Origin: Tubiluchus corallicola
Lineage: Eukaryota > Priapulida > Priapulimorpha > Priapulimorphida > Tubiluchidae
NCBI GenBank assembly: GCA_030141605.1
Contig: JAQGDQ010000251.1
Location: forward strand, 186,001-250,000
Length of the DNA stretch: 64,000 nt
Direction: 5' to 3'
Under the pieces are notes generated by a model, which was not told the origin of the DNA, searched no databases, and saw only the letters and a list, made by a program, of their open reading frames with translations. The position numbers were made by a program, and so were the translations under genes. Positions 13,378 through 26,000 of this stretch are shown here, piece after piece. Numbering within the stretch: position 1 is the first letter of the stretch; the number at the start of each line of letters is the position of its first letter.

Positions 13378-15061
13378 TCGACGACTCGCGTATAATAATT
13401 AAGATTTTCAACATGATCATTCGTAAGCCATTTATATGAAACTTCTACCTTAATATGCACTGTAAGGTTTTTTAAACTAAATTTCAGCTTGTTATATATT
13501 TAAGAACTTATTACATTAGAATGTAATTAGGTAGCTACAGTCAATGATGCAGTAACAAAGTTTGTGAAACAATTAGGCACTTTTAGGCAATTAGCAGCAG
13601 CAAACTCTGAATTTCATAGGCATGATAACAAACTTTAACATAATACACGGGAATTTATTCAAATTGAAAACAATTTATTTAATGGAACAAATCGCATATT
13701 AGGATATTAAACAGTTCGGATTTCAACAATGAATAAGTACAGTATGTAAAATGTTTGTTTCATAACTAAGCAGGCAAATAGTCTCTTGAATCAGAAGTAC
13801 TTCAGAAGAGTCAAAGTAGACCTACAGCAAGTCTCTCTGGTGTTTTACTAATGAATGTCTTCATTAAATTCTGTGTTTACTTTTTCCACACAAATTTGTG
13901 CATATGAAGTAAATGACTTGTATACATGCATGCAGCATAACTAGCCAGTGGTAGCCTTAGCATTCTAACTCCAACTCTGCAGATATGTAAATAAATTTTT
14001 ATAATCAGAAATGTGGACATGAACTGTTTTACTTCAGATATATGAGTCAAAAAATGTTAACAATAGGCCAGCTTAACGGATGTTCGGATAAGCATTATAC
14101 TACATGTGGGTATGAAGTTTTGAGTTTTGAGGAGATGAGCAGCCAAATGGTGAACAGACTGACCCCTTATGTGAAGTATTCAGTATGTAATAAGGAAATT
14201 TTGGTTATTCTTAATGAAAATTCGAAAGGGGACAAAGAGCTTACTTTGGTCCTATTATATTTTCAAAGGTGGCATATGCCCCTGTTGCCTCTTGTTTCCA
14301 CATCCACGTGGCTACAGCTAAAGAATGCCAACTGAATGAATGATATAAATTTCCCTTAAAACAATCCGCCAGTAATTAGTAATTAATTTTTTTATTTTTC
14401 TCCATAAATTTACAATAATTTGACAATAAAATATACAAAAATACAAACGAACATGGGAGAAAGGGGGGCAAAAATCCAAAGGTTAGCGAGTCAACCACAT
14501 GAACCACGAGTCAACCAGTGAAAATGCAAATTACGTGTAAGGAGTGACAAAGAAAGCCTACAATTGATATGTTGATCAAATGAAGACAGGCCCGACAACT
14601 ATATCTCAAACTTTAAGGAAAACAAAGAGGCTGAAAATGGGATTTTAATTCAATAATTGTTCTTAATTGACTAGGTACGGTACATGCATGTTCAGTGACT
14701 CTTTGCTCTGATTTTAACAAACAGAGAGTTGGAAAAACGCTAAAAGCGAAACAAAGTTTTGTAATTTTTACATAAAATAAGTTTAGAAGCAGGGCTCCAC
14801 TTGGTGTCAAGTTAGAAAGTGAAATACGGCGTGGTCACGCCATATTGGTCTAATGCCGAATTGCTAAACGTGGTTACACTTCTATATAACGAACTGAATA
14901 CACATTTCTGCTTCATGAATTTAACCAAAACTTTGTTTACGTTGCTAATGCAATACTTGGGCAGCATGCAACAGGTGATCAAATATTCAAAAGATTATTA
15001 CCTCGATTCTGCTAGCTTTGTTGTTCAGGGTAACAGTCGCCACAGCTACGGTGTCTATGGC

Positions 15062-15320
15062 GTTTCCTTGGGCAACAGTTGCCAAACCGTGTTACTTACC
15101 TTGCTTTACTCAATTATTCCGCAACAGATCAATTTAAGTTATATTAAAATTAAATAAACAAACATTGTGCCACTAATGAAGCAAAATTGATTAGACTCAA
15201 TCACTGCACATGCTTATGCAAAATGCGTTTTGAGTTAGTTACTTATTTGTTTTTTATAGTAGTATTATCGACCTATTTTTACGGCGCATTTCTTTCTTAT
15301 GGTCGTTTTATGACGTCACA
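15062..15320 (-). promoter_or_regulatory. Possible RFX promoter and untranslated first exon
   Basis: On the minus strand a strong donor (CAAG/GTAAGTAAC) ends a possible exon at 15100. No open frame leads into it, as expected of a 5' untranslated exon that would splice to the RFX acceptor at 9929. A perfect CRE palindrome (TGACGTCA, 15311-15318) lies about 210 bp upstream. RFX half-sites GGCAAC-A-GTTGCC lie just inside the intron (15071-15083), with a 15-bp X-box-like match at 15062-15076. The link to the RFX gene is inferred from position and strand only. Confidence 0.3.
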
Positions 15321-17740
15321 ATAGCTGCTCGAAGAAGATTGTTACTAATATATCTATGGTCACTAAGCCTGACCACTAATCAGGGATATTGGTACAAAAA
15401 ATACAATCATTAGTAATAACTTTTCCTCGCTGATCAGTTACTTTGCCATAATATTAAATTTGGCGAAAACAAACTATTACCAAATGTTTAATGTCCAAAA
15501 CACTAGCACAGCAGTGCTTAGTTATTCGCTAGGTGCCATTGTACAAGTCGCTCTTCTTCTTATGCCCTTTTGCTCATACCTTGTTTCCAGTACATGTCGT
15601 CATTAACTGTGGCATTTTCACCTTACCATTTTAGCTTGTCCAACACCTGTAATATACTATGTATATATTAGTTTCACCACATAAGAAGCAGGTAAGCAAC
15701 CGCTTCTGAAAATCATTTGTATGTTAACCTAGACTCACCCTTATCTAACAAAAATGATACATCTTTGGTAGTGTGCCTTTTTTGCGAGTAATATATACAC
15801 CTTAATTACGATTTCCGAAGTTACTGCTTGAATACATAAGTTTAATTCAATTTTTGTTGGTATATAAAACAGTTTTAGGCAGGGTGGGGCATACGGCCTT
15901 GTCAGTGCAGGTTTTTTACAGAAATGCCAAGAGAGAATTCCATATGACTTGGTACGGTAAAAGCCATGGACGGATAAAAGCAGAAAAGAATTTTATGCAA
16001 AAGGCAAATGACAAAAGACTCTGGTTATTTAATTATACCACATTTCTATTATTAGTTTATAATCATACCATTAATCATTTTTGTATGTAGGCAAGTATAG
16101 GCAGCGTAATATAATATTTGTTCGAACCATTAGATGAACACTAATATTTGTTCTAATAACTGAAGCTGGCATAAAGAATTTTGATGATATTATACTAATT
16201 TTATTTGCTCCAAAAGCCAAGTTGTTGAAAGTTTTATAATTGAAAATATTTTGCAATATCGTATGTAAGGTGTTTAGGTGCCTGAATTAAATCTTTTGGT
16301 GAAAAACAACTTTTGTGTCTTGTATGCACAAAATAACACTTTTGGGCAAATAACTACCCTTCTTGCTATAATGCACAACGCAATTAATTTTAAGGTACTG
16401 ATCGACACTGCCAGATTTAATAATATTTACCAATACTATTTTAATTTTTTAGTATGTATAGTACATATACAGTTCATATTTTAATTGAGACCCTGTCGTT
16501 TTGAAGGTCTACTGTACGACTATGCAATAACTCAGATTCAATAAGTAATAAGTAATTATGTAATACATATACGTTTTTTAAAAAAAGTTAAAGAATTCTT
16601 ACTATATAGCCTATTATTAATTCAGATTTGTGCGAAATTTCTGAAATTAGATATTTCAAAACGTTTTTGTTATATACAATATTGTTAACGTTCCAACAAT
16701 GATTTAACAAATTTCATGCTTGATGTGAATATGAATACAAGTATATCTGATCAATCTAATGTGCCCTGGTTTTTAATTTTTAAGAGCTTGTCTCACTGTT
16801 GAGTATGGTGCTAAATAGTATCAAAAGTTACTACAATGGTAGTGTTGGTAAAAGTTATGGCGAGAATATTACATTATATACATACATAATAATACACATT
16901 ATATATTGTAATATTGTATATAATGCGTATATATATATATATATAGCTGGGCACTATTCTTGGATCATCTTAGCTTTTACTCGGTTTTGCAGGATAGCTC
17001 CAATGTGTTCGGCTGGGTTGAAGTTTGATAGGTTAGTTGTGAAGCCATTCAGTTCGATCTACTCAGATCGATAATGTACATATAGAGCACATGGCTATCG
17101 TTCAGGTTGGTACTAGTTAAGTTTTATTGTGAAATTTCTATTGCTCAAATAAATAGCTGACTCTTACTAACAAGTGCTGCACTTTGTGGATAGTAAATAA
17201 ACCGATCCTGCGAAACTAAAAGAGGAACTTTACTGCGTTAATTTTAGCACCAAGTTGGACTGAGATTTATCTCACGAAAAGTTTTTACTTCGCTGATAAT
17301 TTATGAATTTGGTAAAGGACAGAAAAGGCTATGCTCATTTATTTTTTTGTAATTCGGCACACTGAAATTCGAAATACAGTGGCAGGACTTAGTTAACATT
17401 AACATCTTATTTCAGAACTTGAGTTGTTAAACGTTAAGCTAATCTTACGCAATGGTAATGACCCCGGTCGCTTTTAGTTTAATTCAGTTGTCTCATTCCA
17501 GATGCATATATACTATTTAATTACACACATTCATTATAACTGCATAGAGACAGGGTGGCGAAAGAGCTGGCATACCTATTTATAAAACTCATTTGTATTT
17601 AGTTAACTTAGTGCTCTTGGCAGCTTCCGAGAGACTTATGTTTTACAGTTATCCTCTTATTAAATTAAATCATGTTAGTAGTTGAAAATCAACATATTTT
17701 TCACTTTAATAACATGTTACACTTTGTTAGTATCTCATGT

Positions 17741-17775
17741 CTATATAGACATAGATATCATCTATGTCTATATAG
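17741..17775. repeat. Perfect 16-bp-arm palindrome
   Basis: The arm CTATATAGACATAGAT at 17741-17756 is followed by a 3-base loop and its exact complement at 17760-17775. It could extrude as a cruciform or fold as an RNA hairpin. No neighbouring gene explains it. Confidence 0.85.
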
Positions 17776-20094
17776 TACACGGTTGCCCACAGTTAACCAT
17801 GCAATCAAAAAAAAGTCTGCCGGGCATCACAAATCCAGTCAACATTTTGGGGCAACCGGGAAACATCAACTTATAGTGACTTATAAAGTCCACTTATACT
17901 GGCAAACGATGAAATCGATTGCAGCGTTCTTCAGCACTGTAGTATCTTTACACTCTTCTTCTCCAAAGTTTACTTCATCAAATTCAATTGAAACAGTTTT
18001 CTTGTAACACAAACTATAGTTCACGTATCTGGATGCTTTTGACAGCTTTTCACTACAAATATTTTTACTTTTAGCATATTAAGTCTTAAAGTAGTGCACT
18101 CCTCCTGATCCCATTTATTGGTTTTTAGAAATCATAATTTTGTGCTCTTACTACATTTTGAATTTGTATTTGTCTTGTATTATAGATTTTATTTTAGATT
18201 TCACATTGTTTTCATTTAATTCTTTACATATTCTTTGGTAATAATAATTTCACACGTGTTTACTATTTTGTTCATTTTGTTTTACTAACTCTGATCATAT
18301 TGATATTTTATTTGTTATTCCACAACTTTGCTATATAACCTTTCACTTCCTGATATTAAATTCTGTAAAATTTGCGTTTTTTGTAGCAAGTACGTTCTCC
18401 AATTGGCTACATTCCCAATTCTGGTATTAAACTCCAATAACTTGTGGTTTTTGGCATTTCCAAACTTTATGTTTATTATACACAATGCAAATTCTTATTG
18501 GCTTTCCTTGAATGCTATTGGAGAGAGGAGAAATTTTTTTGAAAAAAATTTTTTTAAAAGCTTTGTGAATGTTTAAAGCTGAATCGTGGAATGTTTAAAA
18601 TCAATTAAAAATCAAAGTTGTCTATTTCCCACTGGTTAGCAGTAATGTTTTATGTTTTTTCAGTGCACATTTTTCACGCTTTGTTTTTTAGTTTCGCATT
18701 ACAAAATTATCGTATAATTATCGATTATTGTATAGTCTCCTTTTATCATGAATTTATATGTTCTGATAATTATGGTATAAGCGGCAACGCTGTCCTGCCA
18801 AATTCCTTAGTTTTTAGCCTCCAATACAATGAGCGTTATACAAAACGTCAACCCCGTCCGAGAGTTAACAGTGGAAAAACACGGTCGTGTCCTGCTTTCC
18901 CCGAAAGAACGATGTTATAATAATTTTACGTTTTAAATTAAATAAAATTCCCGATAAAAAAAGCATTACCTGGGCGATTAGACTGAAACAGAAGTATTTT
19001 TACTGTTGGCCTCATTGTGTTTTAATTTCATTTCTACTGACATTTTTTTCTGTTAATACCTTGCATATTTTTTCTTCATTTAGCCAATCACCAAGAAAGG
19101 CAGTGCTTTTATTGCATAGCTACTAAATATCAAAAAGTCGAGAAATATTAACATTTTCGAGTACTGTACAAACAACTTAACTAGTTTTCCCTAGCATTTT
19201 TGCATTCGAGTTATGATTCAACATTCAATCTAGGATGCAACTCAATTGCATATAGTATGATTTTTCACGTACTTGTGATGCTTAATGAACATTTTATGTA
19301 GTTTGTCTTCCATTTTAAAAAGTGATATATTTCTAAAGTAATGTGTTCTAATTTTAATTAGAATGATTTTAACGTTGTCGTACTAGGGTTATTTTAAATG
19401 TGTTCTTTACCCCAGTCTCTTTTTTGTGCAATTCTGTGCTAGCCTCTGCATTATAAGGCATGTACTTGCAAGAATAAGTAATGCACTTCATATCCTAAAT
19501 TATACGTATGCAATGAAAGTTAATTTAGTAGTGGTAATAATAATGGTGATAATAATTATGCTACTCGTGCAATGATATATTATTTTTTGTTATGCATTGC
19601 ATTGTACTATTATAGGCCTATTTATAATAATCATAAAATATATAATAATAACTAGCACGTGATAATAATCATCTACCTACTTTTACCATTGTACATTTAA
19701 TATATAACCCAGTAGTAAAACAAGCGTTATAATTAACAGGTTTTATTGACAATAATTAATAAATGTCTCAAATGCATTTCAATTTTGCTGTAATGCGATA
19801 ATGTTTGTAATTATTGTTGGTATCTATTTTTCCACTACACATGATAGTGACAACAAAGCTAACGACCGATTAATAATGACATTATTAAACTAGTTTTCAA
19901 CTAAAGCAAGCTTGAAACAGATTCATTTTTTTGTCAAATGTTTTTTGTTGACTCCAGATTCGGCCTAAAATGAAGATATATGGTACAGTCAGGAGAATTG
20001 TCATGAAAACATTGCATCTGTAAAAGCAATTTAGTCGCACTGTATAGGTTGCCAGTACTGCGGGATCTCCAGTATTATGTGCACGTGGAGCAAC

Positions 20095-23000
20095 ATGGAG
20101 TTTTTGTGGGTTGTGCTTGTCTCTTGCACATTTGCTGTTGGTACGTTTTATAATTATTGCGGTTTATGACATCCTTTTAGTTCATGTTCAGTCTTTCAAA
20201 ACACATCCGTTTATCAACTGACCACACAAAGCATTTTGTAAAAGGGCTGTGATACTCTAAGACATTAAACGAAAACAGAATGATTGTTCACATCCTACCC
20301 CATTTTGTAGTACAGTAAAAAATATACACATTAACTCCTTCCGGACAGGTACATACATCTGTGATGGGTAAAAACAATGTCTTATTAACTAAAGTGTCCA
20401 CTCTCCAAATTTAATGAAATTTCGAAATGAAGCAGCTAAAATGTAAATACAAGTAAATTATATAAGAACAAAAAAAGATCTGTTGTATTCTTCGCTATCA
20501 GTCTTAGAAGTTTTTTGCAAACTAACGGGCAAAAGTTGTGCTTTGCGTGTTCACAGAATACAGCAACAGCTAGTGCTGACAGTGAGCAGTACTCTGAGCA
20601 CACTTGAATGTTATTTTGCTTTTGAATGTACATATGAAGAATGAAATAATATTAACAGCGTTTTTGAGTTTTTTGAAATTTTGAACAATTTCGTACTTGG
20701 ATTTTCACATTTCGTATCATTCTGTTATTTACTCAACTAAATAAAGAATCTAAGCATTTTATTTGCAATGTTAGAAAAAAATTTTAATTCTGTATCAGAA
20801 AAATATAGTTTTGCACTAGTATATCATGTAATTGGGTCGTTTTGGGCATTTTTGTGCCGGAATATCAAATCTACACAAATATTCGTCATCGTGAAGGAAC
20901 TAAGATGTATAATAGTGTAAAAGCATTTCTGATAATTAACTAATTAGTTAAAAACTTAGTTAACGGCCAGGGAGCCCAACATTCAGTGTAATGTACAAAA
21001 ACTCAGCAAATTATCAGTTTAAAATTCAACATTTAAATTTACCACTGCACTCGTGCATGAGCTCTCCAATGTGTGCACTACATTACAACTGAACACTTCT
21101 GAAATGAGAGGTACAGTACCTGTTTTTTATACAATGCATTTCTGAGATGCAGGCTCTAGTGTCCATGTAACCAGCAACTGGCGAAATGCATGCAACAGCA
21201 AAGAACTAGTGGTGCAAACATGAAATTAGATTTCTATGCTAGTAATTCTTTTATGTAAATCACTCTTGAAAAACGATATGTTCCCTGTAAATATTTTGTA
21301 AAATAGGCTGTTTTAGTATAAGCTGTAGTACAAGATTGGTTCTGGTTCTCCTTTAAGTAAATTGGAAAAAATGGCCTTACTCTTAAAGTGAAAAAGTACT
21401 TTGTTTGGTCACTCATTGTTAATTTTGGTATTTGTGTATCATTTCTTAGATTTAGGCTTTGTGTTATTTAATACCTACGTTGAATGTTAGATAACATTAT
21501 ACATGGTTAATTGATTTATTGGTTCTTAATTTCATCAGTTAAACATTGTGTGATTATTTTAGCATCTGGCAAGTTTATTGGATGTTTTCAAGCTATTGAG
21601 TCTAATTCTCCGGATGCACTTATGCTAAGAACTAGTGACCCTTTCCATATGACCATTATCAAATGCATTCAAGTGTGCAAAGACGATGGGACTATTTATG
21701 TTGGTTTGAAAGGAGGGATTCATTGCTACTGTGGAAATAGGTAGCTAGTTATTATATAATTAAGTTAGCTTATTGATATATATAGTACAGTGCATTCATG
21801 TTGTAAAAGCTTCAGATATGAAAGCAACTTTCAGACACCTATTATTTTAGTAAGTGTTATGCTTTCTGTACTTGTTGAGAAATCATAGATTCTGATTTGG
21901 CTGAAACCATTGAAAGTCGACAAAGCCCTTTATTTATAGTCGCTGGAATGTATCATAATCATAGCCTACTATAAAGAACCACTATAGGATGCAAAGCTGT
22001 TGAGCACTACAAATAATACCTCATATCTTTTTGTCACTTACACCAGCGGTTATGAAGTTTAACACATGAAAATTTAAAGCTTTAGTAAGTGGGTTACATG
22101 TTCATATAATTTTGATCTGGGTTATTTTTTAATTACAATTGTAGTTTTCGAAGTCTTCGCATTTTGGTACCGTTTAAAATAAGTTTCATTCTAGCAGGGT
22201 GATTTGGTCTTGATATATGAAGTACATGAGAAAAACTCTTATTTGTAGGAAAAAAATTGTTTCATCTTTAAAAGTCTTAGATATTCTGAACAGTCTCACC
22301 TTCATAATCTAGCTGAAGTTACCTTTTAATTACACTTTATCACACAAGATATGTTATTTAACTAAAACACTATAATATCTGATTTCTAGCTATAGCACCG
22401 GATCAGCACTTTGCAACGTCCAGTGTAGTGGAGACGCAACTCAGATATGTGGAGACAAAAATGCCTTTTCTGTGTATGATACTGAAATCCCTGGTATGTA
22501 CATGTTTTATGGTAGTACGATGTTTTTTAAAGTGAAATTGTTCAGTTTTAAAGAGGCTAGACATAATTGTGTTGGGTTAGGGGTGCAGAGATGTTTATAT
22601 TATGTTCTGTGTACTTCTCTTTTTTGTTTGCATGTGATTGTTGACTTGTGCAAAAGGTTCACTCTATGCATAATACATATTTCTATCTTGCTTTGCAGGT
22701 TTGCTTTTGTCAAATTATTAAATATACCTTCATGTTTGCATCCTAGTTATTCATGTTACATTGTTTTTATTGAGATAAGCAGATGACGTATTTTTTTTTA
22801 CTTTTTCCTGTTACAGTCTTACAGTGTACTCTTGGTTACTCATCTTCAACTTGTGAGCACATTATTTCACAATGTTAACTTTCAATTGTAACATTTAAAT
22901 GTACTGTCCGCCTTACCTGAAAAAATGAATTATGCATAGAAATTTCAATATTTGAAGTAACAAAATTGTAATCGGCAGGCTGCAATCACATTTTAAGAAT

Positions 23001-26000
23001 TTATACTTTGTTTGCTATAATCACAGCATCGTTTTCTCCTTGTCTTATGCATAATTTATTATAACATTATTAGAGAAACAGATCCCAAAGAAAAAGTTTG
23101 TCACAGGCAAATGCACGCATTCTATTTTCGTCATATTTTGTTCTTAGAACATGTGTTTAATATACATTAAATGGGTATTTGGATAATCCCTCCCACCCAT
23201 ATGTTATTACAGCAAGTTTTGCTGACTACCACTACAAGTAATAAACTGTAAAACTGCCCGTATTTAAGCTTTAAATTTTATTTTGGACTAATTTTGGCAA
23301 CTTGCTTTCTCTGCTTTCAGTCCCAGGTGCACCACTTGCCTTGGAGTTGGTGTCACAAGAAGAAACATCCATTACCATAAAGTGGGAACCCTCTTCTGAG
23401 CCCAGCGGCAAGTTAATTAATTTCGAGGTAATTTATGTTAAAAGTTGACATTTGCTTGCCATTCTTGTGTTGCTTACATATATTGTTTCATCTCATTTGC
23501 TCTATATGGCATTCTGTGTTAAACACTTCTAGTTTGTAGATGTGCTATATATCATTAATTTAGTTTGTTTAAGTCACATAATGCAAGCTATGTGTATCAT
23601 ATCGTACAAGGAATACATGTAATCTGCTATAAAGACTTTATAATAGTTGAGTTATGTTTAGAAAAAATGAATTGATTTGAAAAATGTTGACCAGGTAGAA
23701 CAGCAAAGATTGATATAATATTCATGTATACCCTATTCAGGTTTCAGCGATACCGGAATTTTCATATAATCCTCTTGTGAAGCGAGGGTCTGATAAGTAC
23801 TCTGTCAAGTATACAGTTGCTCCAGATATGTGGAGCTTCAACATTCAGAATTTGCTGCCTGGAAGCGAATATGCTGTGAGAGTTAAAGCCCGAAATGAAG
23901 CTGGTTACAGCAAAGCTGCCAGAAGAAACTTCTGGACGGAGATTGGTGGTAAGTCATGTGATCAGACATTTCTGGCCTGGGAATTTTCGAAGGCTACAGA
24001 CATGTCATGTCTTATTGTGTTTTTTAGGCTTCTGCAGTTGTTTCAAGTGCAGTTTTAAACAAAAGTAGCTATGCTGTAGAATTTATAAAATAACTGTTTG
24101 GAAGAATTCTCTCTCCTTGCCATTTATTCTAAAGTTATCCTTATTTAGAATTGCCTGTAAAATTTGGCTTCGTTGTGCATTTAGTAGGTCAGCCAATCAG
24201 AATTTAGCCCTTCTTTAGTCTATTCTTTGGAAGCGAAGAAATTGTCATGTCTTTTTTGCTTTTCTGTAATGCTGAATTTAAAGTAAATGCTTTTAAAATT
24301 ACTTTAAAACAATAACAAATAAGAAATAGCACTGTACCTGGTAAGCCTATACTTGTAAATTTTCCATATTTACATACGCATTTGTGTAATGCATGGTGGG
24401 TAGAGTTTGAAATTAAAATATTTCACTATGTTTAGAGGTGTTGGTATACCAATTAAACCGGTTGGAATTAATGTTTGTCTTTTGTATCAATGCAGAATGT
24501 GTAATTGTACTGACCACAAGAAGAAGTCATTATGTTTTCTGACCGGTTAATAGCCGATGCCAGTATTCCACTACGTCTGCATAGATACTGACTTTCTTTC
24601 TGTGAAAAAAATTGTTTCCACTGTACTTGTAGAATTGTGCAAATCTCCTTGGATAGGTATAGGAAATGTATTTCTCCTGTATCTTTTTGCTAACTATGTT
24701 AATGCATCTTTCTACATTCTGTCTTATCTAATATTCTAGTTATGTGTACCGCAGACTCCTGGGTAATGTGGTTTGAAAAATTTAATCAACAATGTCGAAA
24801 CATTTAGTGGTAATAGAAACTAAACAAGTTTTGCCATTCAGTATTCATTACTGTTTGACTTCTGCACTAAATGATTGTTCTTCAGCGCCCGAATCACCGC
24901 CGGATGTAACAATCACAGAAAGAACTGCTACATCAATGACTGTGTATTTACCACCAGCGTTTTCATCGAAGGGACCAATATCGTATGTAACAACACTGTT
25001 GTTTTATAAATTTAGAACATACATAAAAATGTGATAATTGTGGAATACATCTAAAATGTCTACAAAATGTGTCTCCTTGTATTACTTTTACAAATAGACT
25101 CTTTTAAACAAACTATAATTGTAAATTTTGGATGTCATGGAATTTTTATTCACAATGATTTGCTATTTATAGCTACATCATACAAATATCCAAAGTATCT
25201 ATAACCTCTTGTTAAGAAATTATCAGTCTTAATAATGTGTTTACTCTTAGTGGTTTTTATTTCAGTGGCTATCATGTAGTACCATTTGACCTCTCTTCGC
25301 CAGTGAAATTTGATCCAGAGAATCTTGTAGGACATGAGGGTGCTCAAGCTCTCGGCTTGCCGTATTATTTAACAGCAAACTTGACTCACAGAAAAGCGCA
25401 AAGCTTGCATCGTTACTTCACTGTTGGCGATCATAACAATTATGGTGGATATTTTAATGCACCTTTGAACAAAGATAAGAAATACACTGTTATCTTCGGA
25501 GTTGTTAGCAGCTTAGATGGGGTAAGGAAATCCGCGAATTTTCAGTTTTCGTATAAGTCATTCAGATGAAGATAAAACGAGAATTTGATCATGAATGAAT
25601 GATTATGAAGGTTCATTTAGCTTTAAGATTGTGTATGTTAATCTTGTGAAAAGTTTTGCTTTTTTGGCCTTTTAATAATTACTCATTAAATAAATTGGAA
25701 GGCCAGTTTTTAAACCTATTTAAACCTAAACTTTTTAAAAGTGATTAGCCTATTTTTATCTGTTTTTAGGATATACAACATTACAAAAAACAGATTAAAA
25801 TATTTAAAATTAACTAACTCTTTAGTTATCTGACACAATCTTAGTTTGCACATCTATTGCATACAAGGTAGTACCTGTTTTAGCTGTTTTTACAATATTT
25901 TTGTAGTTGTTTTTCCTTTACAGATTACAAAGTTAGCATATTCTAAATTTAGAACTTTTGTTGGGTCAGAAAATGACGATGGAATAAATGTTTTTGAAAG

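Larger units (their letters stand above)
9929..20076. other. 10-kb stretch without a convincing coding exon
   Basis: AT-rich DNA between the RFX coding start and the Wsck-like start. It probably includes the RFX 5' intron and promoter (possible first exon ending at 15100). It also holds a CT microsatellite (12088-12106), a nested inverted repeat (13296-13377), a TA run (16929-16945) and a perfect hairpin (17741-17775). Open frames of 60-110 codons occur but lack splice partners and recognisable domains. Confidence 0.55.

Noticed and set aside
14042-14335. 97-codon plus-strand frame
   Set aside because: No recognisable domain, no acceptor or donor of quality, and no partner exon.
14819-15157. 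112-codon plus-strand frame
   Set aside because: No domain similarity; it overlaps the possible RFX promoter on the other strand.
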